A stretch of DNA of 64,000 bases from DATHTK01 sp035463295 (GCA_035463295.1 DATHTK010000036.1:1-64000); one strand, 5' to 3'; shown: positions 1 to 9,030, numbered from the stretch's first letter. The notes: generated by a model from the letters alone, not told the origin. Translations and numbers: made by a program.

Positions 1-190
1 CGATCCTGCCGCGCTTGATAGCGAGCGCCCGGATCGCCAGGGCGCCGATCGCCACCGCTCCCGCCGCGCTCGCGCCCACCGCTAAGGCGCCTAGGCTCGT
101 CCATGCTAGCCCTGTCGCCACCCGCGCGAACGCCACCTGCGTCCCGAACGGGGGCTGCTCCGTTCGCCTTGCTCTGTGCATCTTCTTCAC
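1..190 (-). CDS. Partial small membrane protein rich in Ala/Ile/Gly (left-edge truncated)
   Basis: The reverse strand reads an open frame that leaves the window at the left edge. The likely start is GTG at 188-190 with AAGGAG six bases upstream; an ATG three codons later is the alternative. After a basic N-terminus (MHRARRTEQPPFG) comes a hydrophobic stretch with near-periodic units such as GALAVGA, AVAIGALAI and RALAIKRGRI. This resembles short bacterial proteins with a membrane segment followed by AIGRL/RRLEI-type repeats that are normally annotated as hypothetical. No function can be assigned, and the C-terminus is outside the window. Confidence 0.5.
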   Translation of the reverse strand, partial: MKKMHRARRTEQPPFGTQVAFARVATGLAWTSLGALAVGASAAGAVAIGALAIRALAIKRGRI

Positions 191-364
191 CGTCGTCTCC
201 TTCCCGACCCGCTTTGAGAGAACCCTGGCGGGTCAGCCTTTTCCACCACAAGCATGATGCCATCGTCCGAAGCCCGGTGTAAGTTCCCGAGCATTACTCT
301 TCCGAGAGCGTCCTAGAAAGCACATCGAGGGTGCGTCTGAGATTGGTAGCTGTCATCATGTGGA

Positions 365-383
365 CGGGTGTGACTGACACCCG
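365..383. promoter_or_regulatory. Short perfect inverted repeat ahead of the ornithine cyclodeaminase-family gene
   Basis: CGGGTGT-gactg-ACACCCG forms a 7-bp perfect dyad with a 5-nt centre, about 30 bases upstream of the start codon. It could be an operator or a small leader hairpin. No clear -10/-35 pair was found around it. Confidence 0.3.
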
Positions 384-413
384 ATAGGGAAGTGGGTAGA
401 GGAGAGACGTGGG

Positions 414-1340
414 ATGAACCTGGACGAGGCTGCCGTCGGCCGACTGCTGCGTATGGAGGAGTTGGTTCCGGCGATGGCGAGGGCGCTGGCCGACTTCTCC
501 AGCGGCAAGGTGGTGCAGCCCACGCGTGTGATGGTCCCCGTGGCAGAGCACCAGGGCTTCTTCGGCCTTATGCCCGCCTACACCGGCACCGCCCTCGGCA
601 CGAAGCTCGTCGCCTTCTACCCCCGCAATACGGACGTGCCCACCCACCACGCCACCATACTGCTCTTTAGACCCGAGACCGGCGAGCCCCTGGTAACCAT
701 GGACGGGCGGCTCATCACCGAGATGCGAACCGCGGCGGTCTCGGCGGTGGCCACGGACAACCTCGCCAGGTCCGACGCCTCCGTGCTGGCGATCATTGGT
801 TCGGGGGTACAGGCGCGCAGCCACCTCGAGGCGCTGCGGCTGGTGCGCGAGTTCCGGGAGGTGCGGGTGTGGAGCCCGCGCCGTGCCCGGGCGTTCGCCG
901 AGGAGCACGGCATCCGTGCCGCGGCCTCGGCGGAGGAGGCGGTGCGGGGAGCGGACGTGGTGGTAACGGCCACCACCTCGCAGACCCCGGTGCTATCCGG
1001 GGAATGGCTGTCGCCGGGAGCACACATCAACGCTGTGGGTGCCGCCCGCCCGGACTGGCGGGAGCTCGACGACGAGGTGCTCGAACGTGCCCGGGTCTAC
1101 GTGGACTCGCGGGAGGCCGCCATGAAGGAGTCGGGGGACGTTATAGCCGCAGGTCGGATCTTCGCCGAGGTCGGGGAGGTGGTCTCCAGAGCGAAGCCCG
1201 GTCGACAGTCTGAGGAGGGCGTGACGCTGTTCAAGTCGTTGGGGTTGGCGGTGGAGGACGTGGCCACGGCGGAGTTGGTCCACCGCAAGGCCCGTGAGGA
1301 GTTCACCGCTGAAGACCCGCCCGTGCGGTCCGAGTCTTAG
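414..1340 (+). CDS. Ornithine cyclodeaminase / mu-crystallin family protein
   Basis: This family comprises NAD(P)-dependent enzymes acting on amino acids or imines (ornithine or alanine cyclodeaminase/dehydrogenase, ketimine reductase). At 308 aa the length is typical. Visible family features are Lys64 in LGTKLVAFYP (substrate region), the TEMRTAA motif at about 102-108, and a Rossmann dinucleotide site GSGVQARSHLEAL starting near residue 129. The ATG is preceded by GGAGAG at good spacing. It stands alone, convergent with the SDR gene downstream. The exact substrate cannot be read from the sequence; ornithine, alanine or a cyclic imine are all possible. Confidence 0.85.
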   Translation: MNLDEAAVGRLLRMEELVPAMARALADFSSGKVVQPTRVMVPVAEHQGFFGLMPAYTGTALGTKLVAFYPRNTDVPTHHATILLFRPETGEPLVTMDGRLITEMRTAAVSAVATDNLARSDASVLAIIGSGVQARSHLEALRLVREFREVRVWSPRRARAFAEEHGIRAAASAEEAVRGADVVVTATTSQTPVLSGEWLSPGAHINAVGAARPDWRELDDEVLERARVYVDSREAAMKESGDVIAAGRIFAEVGEVVSRAKPGRQSEEGVTLFKSLGLAVEDVATAELVHRKAREEFTAEDPPVRSES

Positions 1341-1503
1341 CGCGTCTCTCCCTTACACCGGATAGGATCAGCGCCGAGAGGGCTATAAGTACATATAACC
1401 CGCCTGGAACCGCACGACCCCTCGACGCGGATACTGAGTCGCTTTCTCGTCCATACATGCTCCGATGGTAGGGACCGGGGCCGCTCTGTAAGCGTAACGT
1501 GCC

Positions 1504-2307
1504 CTAGGCCGCGGTCCAGCCGCCGTCGACGAGGAGGGCAGTCCCGGTTACGAAGCTCGACGCTCGCGAGGCCAGGAACACCGTCGGACCGACTATCTCC
1601 CAGACCTCTCCGAACCGGCCCTGCGGGATCCGGCGGACCACGTCCTCGTACCACTCGCGGTCCTCCATGATCTGGCGTACGAGCGGGGTCGTGAAGTACG
1701 CCGGCGCCAGGGCGTTGACCTGGACGCCCAGCGGTGCGAACTCCAGCGCGAGAACTCTTGTGAGCTGCACGACGGCGCCCTTGCTGGAGGCGTAGGCGCC
1801 CTGGCGCTCCATGGCGACGAGCCCGAAGATCGAGGCCATGTTGATGATCTTGCCTCTCCCGTTTGGGACCATGAGCGCGCCGTAGGCTCTGGCGCAGTGG
1901 AAGATCCCGAGCAGGTTGACGTCGAGCACTTCTGTGAACTCTTCTGGTTCGAGCTCGAGCACGGGCTTACGACGGTTTATCCCGGGGACGTTGACCGCGA
2001 TGTCCACCCGTCCGGCCCACGAGCCGACCTCTTCGGCGGAGGAGCGCACGCTCTCCCAGTCCCGGACGTCGACCCGTACGGCGGAGCTCTCCCGGCCGAT
2101 CCCGGCGATCGCGGTGGCCGTCTCCCGGGCGCCTTCGAGGTCGATGTCCAGACAGGCGACGTCCGCTCCGAAACGCGCGAACCCCAGCGCGATGGCCTTG
2201 CCGAGCCCCGAGGCCGCTCCCGTCACGACGGCATGCTGCCCGTCAAGGCGGAAGATCTCCGCGATGTTCTCCGGTGCTCCGGTCGCGCGAGAGGTTTCCT
2301 CCGTCAT
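1504..2307 (-). CDS. SDR-family oxidoreductase (gluconate 5-dehydrogenase / 2-deoxygluconate 3-dehydrogenase-like)
   Basis: A classical short-chain dehydrogenase of 267 aa. It has the N-terminal cofactor motif TGAASGLG at 29-36, catalytic Ser near 159 (INMASIFG) and the Y172-x3-K176 pair (YASSK), followed by the usual ALEFAPLGVQVNALAPAYF segment. Asp near residue 54 after the second strand (ACLDID) suggests NAD preference. The usual NNAG structural motif reads NVPG here, an uncommon change. Family resemblance is to sugar-acid dehydrogenases. A KDPG aldolase lies 7.5 kb away, but nothing links them directly. The ATG has AGGAAG upstream. Confidence 0.85.
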   Translation of the reverse strand: MTEETSRATGAPENIAEIFRLDGQHAVVTGAASGLGKAIALGFARFGADVACLDIDLEGARETATAIAGIGRESSAVRVDVRDWESVRSSAEEVGSWAGRVDIAVNVPGINRRKPVLELEPEEFTEVLDVNLLGIFHCARAYGALMVPNGRGKIINMASIFGLVAMERQGAYASSKGAVVQLTRVLALEFAPLGVQVNALAPAYFTTPLVRQIMEDREWYEDVVRRIPQGRFGEVWEIVGPTVFLASRASSFVTGTALLVDGGWTAA

Positions 2308-2518
2308 GTCTTCCTACCCCCGTCTGGTGTAGAGTAGTAGCGTTACCGCAAGTCTAGAGAGTAGCCCTCTCCGCCGCCAACCCGACGCGGCGCCGCTGGT
2401 ACGGCGTTGTACTCCACCCGTCCCGGCCTGGCGCCCGCGATGAGGTCGAGTTTTGCGTAGTGCGCGCTGAGATAATACCCTCAGTGCGGATCCGTCGAGT
2501 AGAGAAGGGAGAGGCCCG

Positions 2519-3343
2519 ATGGCGAGGCTCGTCGGGGTGGTGTTCCTGGCAACTCTGTTGGCGAGCCTGGTGGCCTGCTCCCCGGAGAGGGAGGGTGGCC
2601 AGCAACAGGCGGACGAGAACCCGCAGCGGGCGAACGGCAGGACTACGGCTGCGCCGGAACGCACCGCCGCTCGCGCGGTCCCGGGAGGAGAGACCACGGC
2701 GGCGTCCGGCGCCTCGATCTCTTGGGACTACGTGGCTCTGGGCGACTCTCTGGCCGCCGGGGTGGGCGCCCGGGAGGACTACGTCGAGCGCTACGCGGAC
2801 CACCTTCGCCGCGATACGGGCGCCCGGGTCGAGGTCACCAACCTCGGCCGCAGCGGCCAGACTAGCTCCGAGCTGCTCCACGCGCTTCGCAACGACTCCT
2901 CGATGCGAGAGGCGCTCACCGGGGCCGAGGTCGTGACGTTCAACATAGCGATCAATGACCTGGGATACGCGGGCAGCGCATACGAGGCTGGGACCTGTGG
3001 CGGCGAGGACGACGAGGCGTGCCTGCGCGCGGCCGTGGAGACGGTCAAGAGGAACTGGGACGACATAATCGACGAGCTTCTGGGGCTGAGGTCCACGGAG
3101 AACACCATTATCCGCACACCGGGCCTCGGGTACGTCCCCCGGGTCGACGAGACCTTCAAGCCCTACGTGAGCGAGGTGAACCGCCATATCGCCACGACGA
3201 CCGAAGATCACGACATACCCTACGCCGAGGTCCGCCTGGAGGAGGACATGCTTCCGGACGGGCTCCACCCCGACGACAGCGGTACCGAGGTAATCGCCGA
3301 GCGACTGCGGGGGCTCGGCTACGAGCCCCTGAGCTCCCGGTGA
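2519..3343 (+). CDS. Secreted SGNH/GDSL-type esterase lipoprotein
   Basis: The first 20 residues form a lipoprotein signal with lipobox LVAC (Cys20), followed by a Gln/Arg/Thr-rich linker to about residue 65. The catalytic domain carries block I GDSLAAG with nucleophile Ser77, the block III-like segment NIAINDLGY, and block V DGLHPDD with Asp247 and His250. It is therefore expected to be an extracellular membrane-anchored lipase, esterase or acyl hydrolase; the substrate is unknown. GGGAGAGG precedes the ATG. The gene is divergent from the SDR gene across a 211-bp spacer. Confidence 0.87.
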   Translation: MARLVGVVFLATLLASLVACSPEREGGQQQADENPQRANGRTTAAPERTAARAVPGGETTAASGASISWDYVALGDSLAAGVGAREDYVERYADHLRRDTGARVEVTNLGRSGQTSSELLHALRNDSSMREALTGAEVVTFNIAINDLGYAGSAYEAGTCGGEDDEACLRAAVETVKRNWDDIIDELLGLRSTENTIIRTPGLGYVPRVDETFKPYVSEVNRHIATTTEDHDIPYAEVRLEEDMLPDGLHPDDSGTEVIAERLRGLGYEPLSSR

Positions 3344-3488
3344 GAGAGCCTCTGGTGGGGTCTCAGAGCTCTACTTCGCAGCGTACCCGCGCGCCGTCGC
3401 GAGCATCGTACCGGAGGTCACCGATCCGGGCCTACGACGACAACGAGGGTGCGCCGGAAGCGGTCCGCTAACGGGGGGGCTGCTCGCG

Positions 3489-4553
3489 GTGCGGACGATT
3501 CTCGGGTGGGGGATGATCGTCGCCGGCGCTGTGTTGGCCGGACTGCTCGCGCAGACGACGGGTGTCCCCGCTGGGTGGCTGGTCGGCCCGATGTTCGTCG
3601 CGGTCGTGGCGGCGCTGGCGTGGCAGGGGAGCCCGATCATGCCCCAATGGGGGCGGGTGGCATCGCTCGCCGTCGTGGGCGGCGTGCTCGCGGCGGCCTT
3701 CAGGCCCTCGGTATTGCCCCTGCTTGGACACCACTGGCTGCCCGTCTCGCTCGTCGTAGCTGGCACCTTGCTCCTCAGCCTCGCGGCCGGACTCCTGCTC
3801 GCGCTGATCGCCCGCGTCGACCGCAAGACCGCCGCTTTCGGGAGCCTGCCGGGGGCCGCCTCCGGGATGCTGGCGATGAGCGGCCCGCTGGGCGCCGACC
3901 CGCGCATGGTCGCCGTGATGCAGTACACGCGGGTCGTCGTGGTCGTCTTCTCCGCCGCGGCGGTCTCCCGGTTCGGGCTGGTCCCGGGGACGCCGCCGCA
4001 CGAGATCTCCGGCCGCGGGTTGCAGGCGGCCTCTTCTGGAGGCGCTGTTCTCGTACACGGCGTCTGGCCGAGCTACGCGGTGACGGCTCTCGTCGCGGCG
4101 CTCGGGGCCTGGGCGGGTACGCGGCTGCGGCTGCCGGCGGGAGCCCTGATGGGCCCGCTCGTGCTGGGAGTAGTAGTGGAGCAGCTCGGGTTCGTACGCC
4201 TCGCCTGGCCGCCGGGTGTGCCGCAGGCGGCCTTCCTCGTCCTCGGCCTCTGGGTGGGACTGCTCTTCGACCGACCCTCCGTCGTGAGCACGGGGCGGCT
4301 CCTGCCCGTCGTGATCGTCTCGTCTCTTGGGCTCGTCGTCGCCTGTGCCGGTCTAGGGTGGGCCCTCGCCGCGCTCACGGAGATCGACGGTCTCACTGCC
4401 TACCTCGCCACCACGCCGGGCGGAATAGACTCAGTTGCGGTCATGGCTCTGGGAAGCGGCGCCGACGCGCCGCTGGTGCTTGCGGTGCAGACGCTCCGGC
4501 TCTTCGCCGTGATCCTCGCCGCCTCGCTCCTCGGGCGCTGGTGGTCCTCGTAG
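3489..4553 (+). CDS. AbrB-family integral membrane protein (putative transporter)
   Basis: A polytopic membrane protein of 354 aa with about ten hydrophobic segments arranged as two repeats. Each repeat has the signature GSLPGAASGML / TTPGGIDSVAVMA that marks the AbrB (duplicated-domain, formerly 'ammonia monooxygenase') membrane family. Its members' function is poorly established; roles in regulation or transport have been proposed. The start is GTG in a run of short hydrophilic sequence just before the first membrane segment. The gene sits between two secreted-protein genes with no obvious functional partner. Confidence 0.8.
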   Translation: MRTILGWGMIVAGAVLAGLLAQTTGVPAGWLVGPMFVAVVAALAWQGSPIMPQWGRVASLAVVGGVLAAAFRPSVLPLLGHHWLPVSLVVAGTLLLSLAAGLLLALIARVDRKTAAFGSLPGAASGMLAMSGPLGADPRMVAVMQYTRVVVVVFSAAAVSRFGLVPGTPPHEISGRGLQAASSGGAVLVHGVWPSYAVTALVAALGAWAGTRLRLPAGALMGPLVLGVVVEQLGFVRLAWPPGVPQAAFLVLGLWVGLLFDRPSVVSTGRLLPVVIVSSLGLVVACAGLGWALAALTEIDGLTAYLATTPGGIDSVAVMALGSGADAPLVLAVQTLRLFAVILAASLLGRWWSS

Positions 4554-4557
4554 CAGG

Positions 4558-4586
4558 GTGACCCCCGCCCGGCGGTCGTGTATATT
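4558..4586 (+). promoter_or_regulatory. Sigma-70-type promoter for the glucosaminidase gene
   Basis: GTGACC (4 of 6 matches to TTGACA), a 17-base spacer and TATATT (5 of 6 matches to TATAAT). Transcription would start near 4593, which rules out a start codon at 4578 and favours the GTG at 4635. Confidence 0.45.
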
Positions 4587-4634
4587 GGGCGGTCTGACCG
4601 GGTGTCATCCCGAGCCTGTAGCCGTGGGGGTAGA

Positions 4635-5237
4635 GTGCGTCATCTGGTGTTGATCTTGGTGACTGTCATCGTCGCATGGGGCCTGGCATCGCAGGCCGGG
4701 GCGCAGACAGAGGACCCCACGTTCGAGGCGAGTCGTGTTCGCGGGCCAAACCAGATCCTGGGTTCACCCCTCTACAGCAAGGCCCGGGTGGAGAGGTACG
4801 CCCGCTCGGTGGGATGCACGCGCTACATCAAGAAGACGATTCCGATCTACTACCGAATGGCCAAGCGCAGGAACATAGCGCCGGACGTACTCGTGGCTCA
4901 GGCCATCCTCGAGACCGGCAGAGGACACTACGGAGGAAAGTCTCGGCCCTGGAACATGGCCGGTATCAAGAAGGGCGGCAACGTGGGTGACGCGCCGAAG
5001 GACTTCGAGGTCCCGAGAACCGCGCGCGCGGGCGTCAGGATGCACATCAACCACATGGCCGCCTATACGGGCAAGAAGCCCATCGGCAGACCCCACGACC
5101 GCTTCTACGACGCCCGCGCGGCCCAGAAGAACCGCGGATGGTGGGTTAGAAAGGTCAGCCACCTGGGTAACGGCATCTGGGCCACCGACCCGGACTACGA
5201 TGTCAAGATCCGGCGCATACTCAACGCCATGGGCTGA
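4635..5237 (+). CDS. Secreted glucosaminidase-domain peptidoglycan hydrolase
   Basis: With the GTG start (GGGGG five bases upstream) the protein begins MRHLVLILVTVIVAWG, a clean signal peptide ending near ASQAGAQ. An upstream in-frame start at 4578 would bury the signal and precede the predicted promoter. The mature part contains the glucosaminidase (LYZ2/FlgJ-like) core: VLVAQAILETGRGHYGG with the catalytic Glu, then WNMAGIKKGG and a C-terminal YDVKIRRILNAM helix. It is expected to cleave the glycan backbone of peptidoglycan outside the membrane. No cell-wall-binding repeats are present, so it is a minimal enzyme of about 200 aa. Confidence 0.82.
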   Translation: MRHLVLILVTVIVAWGLASQAGAQTEDPTFEASRVRGPNQILGSPLYSKARVERYARSVGCTRYIKKTIPIYYRMAKRRNIAPDVLVAQAILETGRGHYGGKSRPWNMAGIKKGGNVGDAPKDFEVPRTARAGVRMHINHMAAYTGKKPIGRPHDRFYDARAAQKNRGWWVRKVSHLGNGIWATDPDYDVKIRRILNAMG

Positions 5238-5333
5238 AGCTAAACGCCGGGTTTCCGCAGGTTCGAGTACGCATTTTGGCACCCTCGAGCGATTACCATA
5301 TACGGAGCATGCTGTACGAGCGGGAGGACGGAT

Positions 5334-6116
5334 TTGACGCGCGAACTGGAGGTGGCGGTCGAGGCCGCGAGGGCGGCTGGCGAGGTACTGCGCGGCGCGT
5401 TCGGCGGGGAACAGGAGATCCGGTACAAGGGCGAGGTGGACCTCGTCACGGACGTGGACGAGCGGGCGGAGCGTATGATCCACGAGATGCTGCGCGGAGC
5501 CTTCCCAGGCTACGGCATCCTCGCCGAGGAGGGTGGGAGCACGGCGGGCGAGGGGGAGGCGCGCTGGATCGTCGATCCCCTGGACGGCACGACCAACTTC
5601 GCCCACGGGCTCCCGATCTTCTCGGTCTCGATCGCGCTCGAAAGATATGGCGAGATCGTCCTCGGCGTTGTGCACGACCCGATGGCCCGAGAGACCTACG
5701 TGGCGGAGCGCGGAGCCGGCGCCACCCTGAACGGCGAGCCAATAAGAACCTCGGACACCGACGTGCTGGGAGAGGCGCTTCTGGTCACCGGGTTGCCCTA
5801 CGACCGCGTCGATATGCCCCCCGCCCTCGAGCTCTTCGGGCGCGTCGCGATGGTCTCGCGCGGCATGAGGAGGTTGGGCTCCGCCGCGCTCGACCTGTGT
5901 TACGTGGCCGCCGGGAGGTTCGACGCCTATTTCGAGCGCGGCATCCACGCCTGGGACATCGCGGCGGGGAGCCTGATCCTCGAGGAGGCGGGCGGCAGGG
6001 TGACGGACTACCGGGACCGCAAGCCCGACCTGGAAGGGGGGGAGATCGTCGCCAGCAACGGCCCGCTGCACGATGCCCTGGTCGAGGTTACTAGCGAGGA
6101 GCTCTTCGACGGGTAA
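5334..6116 (+). CDS. Inositol monophosphatase family protein
   Basis: A Mg-dependent phosphatase of the IMPase superfamily, 260 aa. Metal ligands are visible in order: DLVTDVDERAE, ILAEEGG (Glu65), the hallmark DPLDGTTNF (Asp81, Asp84), and WDIAAGSLILEEAGG near residue 205. Hydrolysis of myo-inositol-1-phosphate fits with the Ino1 gene at 34.7 kb in the same window, but the family also covers fructose-1,6-bisphosphate, histidinol phosphate and PAP. The start is TTG, chosen because GGGAGG lies six bases upstream and no better start aligns with the N-terminus of the family. Confidence 0.88.
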   Translation: MTRELEVAVEAARAAGEVLRGAFGGEQEIRYKGEVDLVTDVDERAERMIHEMLRGAFPGYGILAEEGGSTAGEGEARWIVDPLDGTTNFAHGLPIFSVSIALERYGEIVLGVVHDPMARETYVAERGAGATLNGEPIRTSDTDVLGEALLVTGLPYDRVDMPPALELFGRVAMVSRGMRRLGSAALDLCYVAAGRFDAYFERGIHAWDIAAGSLILEEAGGRVTDYRDRKPDLEGGEIVASNGPLHDALVEVTSEELFDG

Positions 6117-6130
6117 GAGCGCCCCGGACG

Positions 6131-7087
6131 CTAGACCGGCACCGCCGCGAGCGCGTCCAGTGAGGGCACGCTGGCGACCTCGCTCCAGCTCTCCCCGGCG
6201 TCGGGGCTGTGCAGGACCTTCCCGTCGCCGAACCCCGCGTATAGCGCTCCAGGTCTCGCGGGGTCGGCACAGAGCGCGTAGGGAAACGCGGCGAGCCTCT
6301 CAAGAACGGTCTCCCAACTCCCCCCTGCCCTGCGGCGGTAGATCTCCGCGTCCGAGAAGCCCGACCCGTGCGCCCGATACGGTCCAGGGGCCGCCGAGGC
6401 GTAGACGAGGGCCGGGTCCTCCACGTCCACGGTCAGTCCCCAGACGTACCCGTGCCTCAACCCGGTGACGGAGCCCTGCCAGCTCTCGCCGAAGTCCCCG
6501 CTCTCGGCGAACCCGTCACCCGCCGCCTCGTAGAGTACGCTCGGCGAGGCCGGATGGGCGGCCAGGTTGTGGCAGTCGGCGCAGGCGCCGGGCCGCTGGT
6601 CCTCCCACGATGCCCCACCGTCCGGGCTCCGCACCACGCCCCCGAGCTCTATACCGACCACGATGGGCTGCGAGTCCTCGTAGGAGAGAGATATCGCCCG
6701 CACGTGGGATGTCCAGGGCCGGGGAGGAAAGCTCCACGTCGGCGCCGACGGCAGGTCCCTCAGGCCCTCCAGCTCCCCCCAGGACGCCCCTCCGTCGCGG
6801 CTGACGAAGAGCGCGCTCGGCTCGGTTCCCGCATAGACGGCCCCGTCTACCGGCGATACGGCGACCGCCGTAACCCTCGGATGCCCGATCCCGGAGAGCC
6901 TCTCCCAGCTCCCACCGCCGCTCTCGCTCTTGAACAGCCCCTCGTCCGTGGTGCCCACGTAGAGCGTCTCCGGGTCCTCCGGGTCCACGGCGAGGCACCG
7001 AGCGCCAAGCCCCTCCAGCGACAACTCCACCCCACCATCCTCTACAACCGCAACGGCCCTCTCCCCGGCCGCATACAGACGGACCAT
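6131..7087 (-). CDS. BNR/Asp-box repeat protein, predicted beta-propeller
   Basis: The 318-aa protein is built of repeated Asp-box units of the form S.DGG.SW (for example SESGGGSWERL, SRDGGASWGEL, SPDGGASWEDQ, SPDAGESWSEV). These alternate with strands such as VTAVAVSPVDGAVYAGT. This is the sialidase/YCF48-like beta-propeller architecture also seen in exo-alpha-sialidase-annotated proteins of environmental bacteria. No signal peptide is visible and the catalytic residues of true sialidases are not evident, so a glycosidase call is not justified. Its stop lies 14 bases from the convergent inositol monophosphatase gene. Confidence 0.75.
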   Translation of the reverse strand: MVRLYAAGERAVAVVEDGGVELSLEGLGARCLAVDPEDPETLYVGTTDEGLFKSESGGGSWERLSGIGHPRVTAVAVSPVDGAVYAGTEPSALFVSRDGGASWGELEGLRDLPSAPTWSFPPRPWTSHVRAISLSYEDSQPIVVGIELGGVVRSPDGGASWEDQRPGACADCHNLAAHPASPSVLYEAAGDGFAESGDFGESWQGSVTGLRHGYVWGLTVDVEDPALVYASAAPGPYRAHGSGFSDAEIYRRRAGGSWETVLERLAAFPYALCADPARPGALYAGFGDGKVLHSPDAGESWSEVASVPSLDALAAVPV

Positions 7088-7226
7088 CCCGGTACAACCT
7101 CCTCGACACGCTTGCCTCGAACCCGAGTATGCGCCATGACTCCCTCGCTCACAAGCGCACGCCCCGGCGCAACCTCGCGTCCCACCGTCGGTGGTCGCCT
7201 ATCGACTCTCCTGTTCTTGCTGACCG

Positions 7227-7583
7227 CTAGAAAGAGACTATCTCGTAGCCCTCCTTTATGAGCCTGCGAAGGCTCTGGTGGCCCCGGTACTCCGTCAGCA
7301 GCGGCACACCGCTGGCTTCTATCTCTTCTTTCACGCCGAAGGAGACCGCGCAAGCCTTGCAGGCGCCGGCGACCCTGTCCTCGACCATCGTGTAGGCCCG
7401 ATTGAGGCGGTCGTCCGGGTCGCCGAGCGTGGGGATCCACTTGGTCCCGGCCCCGGTGAAGACGACCGTCACCTCTTCGTCGGCCTCCTTGAACTCGTAG
7501 GCGGTGGTGAGCGCGTTAGCCGCTCTCGCCCGGTCCGCGGGCGTTTCGGTGTCCGACATGATCACGATGGCGATCTTCGCCAC
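7227..7583 (-). CDS. DsrE-family protein
   Basis: A small single-domain protein: VAKIAIVIMSDTETPADRA, then a DEEVTVVFTGAGT strand, GACKACAVSFGV and a C-terminal LIKEGYEIVSF. DsrE/DsrF-like proteins bind or transfer sulfur, or act as small peroxiredoxin-like accessory proteins. A cysteine pair (CKAC) is conserved here in the expected helix. The GTG start is preferred because AGAGGGG lies upstream in the mRNA; an ATG twelve codons further upstream (7619) is open but has poor translation signals. There is no sulfur-metabolism neighbour. Confidence 0.75.
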   Translation of the reverse strand: MAKIAIVIMSDTETPADRARAANALTTAYEFKEADEEVTVVFTGAGTKWIPTLGDPDDRLNRAYTMVEDRVAGACKACAVSFGVKEEIEASGVPLLTEYRGHQSLRRLIKEGYEIVSF

Positions 7584-7777
7584 TGCACCATCCCCTCTCT
7601 CGTCGCCTCTAAGCAGCACGCATTCGCTATTTGGGGATAATAAACGAGGCGCGAGCGACCGCGCTTTCGGTGTACAGTGCTCCCCATGACTCGCGAACGG
7701 CTCGACGGCTTCGAATACGACCTCTCAGGGACGTCTTGCGCCCGCCGACCCGACGCGCGACCGGCGTCGCTGGTGGC

Positions 7778-9016
7778 ATGAAGAAGGAGTCCGCCGGGGC
7801 GGGGAGGGATGCTCGAGAAGGAGAGCCCTCCCGAGTTGGCGGGACGCTGCTAGTCGTGGCGATCCTGCTCCTCGCGGCGAACCTGCGCGCGGCGCTCACC
7901 TCCGTAGCACCACTGATCGGCGAGATCCGGGCGGAGACCGGTATCTCCAACGGGGTGGCCGGCCTGCTCACGGCGCTGCCACTGCTGGCGTTCGGCCTGC
8001 TCTCCCCGGCCGCGCCGCGGCTGGCCCGCTGGCTCGGGACGGAGCGCGCGCTCTTCGCGAGCCTCCTCCTGCTGGGGATGGGTATCCTGCTGCGCTCTGT
8101 CGGGGGCGTGGCGGTGCTTTTTGTGGGCACTGCCGTTCTCGGGGCGGCGATCGCGGCCGGCAACGTGCTCCTGCCCTCCCTCGTGAAGAGGGATTTCCCC
8201 GGCCGCGCCGGGCTGATGACGAGCGCGTACTCCACCACCATGGGCATCGTCGCCGCGGTCGCGGCCGGCGTGAGTTTCCCCGTGGCGCAACTGGCCGGCT
8301 TCGGCTGGCGAGGGTCGCTCGCCGTATGGGCTCTCCCCACCCTCCTGGCTGCGGCCGTGTGGCTCCCCTATCTGCGGGGAGACGGACCTCGGAATGAGGC
8401 CTCCGACCGGGGTCTCGGCCGGAGCGGTGGACTGTGGCGCTCGCCGCTCGCCTGGCAGGTGACGCTCTTTATGGGTCTCCAGTCGCTGGCGTACTATGTC
8501 ACGCTGACGTGGCTGCCGGAGATCCTGCAACAAGGTGGGATGAGCGCTGCCCGGGCGGGCTGGATGCTCGCCCTCTCGCAGGCGGTCGCGATCCCGACGA
8601 TGTTCCTGGCGCCCGTGATGGCCGGCCGGAGGCCCTCACAGCGCGGCATCGTCGCGGCGGCCGTCGGCCTCAACGGCGCCGGCGCCCTGGGGCTGCTGCT
8701 CTTCGGTGATGCCGCCAGCGCCCTGTGGGTCGTGCTCCTGGGTCTCGGTCAGGGCGCGTGCTTCAGCCTGGCCCTCACGCTCTTCGCGCTGCGCGCGCCC
8801 GACCCCGGGCACGCCGCCACGCTCTCCGGCATGGCCCAGTCCGTCGGCTACCTGCTCGCCGCGGGCGGACCCTTTCTCTTCGGCGTCCTACGCGACGTGA
8901 CGGGCGCGTGGACCGTCCCGCTGGCGCTGCTCTTCGCCGTCCTGGTCTGCCTCATGATCTCCGGCCTTGGCGCCGCCCGCGACGCCCACGTCGCCGCGGC
9001 CGAAGACGCCGATTGA
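7778..9016 (+). CDS. MFS transporter, CynX/NimT-like
   Basis: About twelve hydrophobic segments over 412 aa. The opening helix LLLAANLRAALTSVAPL and the loop AETGISNGVAGLLTALPLL are typical of the CynX/NimT (cyanate / 2-nitroimidazole) branch of the major facilitator superfamily. The frame is open further upstream, but the preceding 49 codons are Arg-rich and hydrophilic and there is no start with a good ribosome site; the ATG beginning MKKES is chosen. The substrate is unknown; members export or import small anions and drugs. A broken SDR gene follows within 15 bases. Confidence 0.82.
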   Translation: MKKESAGAGRDAREGEPSRVGGTLLVVAILLLAANLRAALTSVAPLIGEIRAETGISNGVAGLLTALPLLAFGLLSPAAPRLARWLGTERALFASLLLLGMGILLRSVGGVAVLFVGTAVLGAAIAAGNVLLPSLVKRDFPGRAGLMTSAYSTTMGIVAAVAAGVSFPVAQLAGFGWRGSLAVWALPTLLAAAVWLPYLRGDGPRNEASDRGLGRSGGLWRSPLAWQVTLFMGLQSLAYYVTLTWLPEILQQGGMSAARAGWMLALSQAVAIPTMFLAPVMAGRRPSQRGIVAAAVGLNGAGALGLLLFGDAASALWVVLLGLGQGACFSLALTLFALRAPDPGHAATLSGMAQSVGYLLAAGGPFLFGVLRDVTGAWTVPLALLFAVLVCLMISGLGAARDAHVAAAEDAD

Positions 9017-9030
9017 CGCGGTTGTGAGGG

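Noticed and set aside
15..257. Plus-strand 80-aa open frame
   Set aside because: Ala/Arg-rich shadow of the reverse-strand membrane protein; no ribosome site.
7686..7781. 32-codon frame ending in an ATGA overlap with the CynX-like MFS start
   Set aside because: Could be a leader peptide, but it has no ribosome site and the Arg/Pro-rich end looks non-coding.
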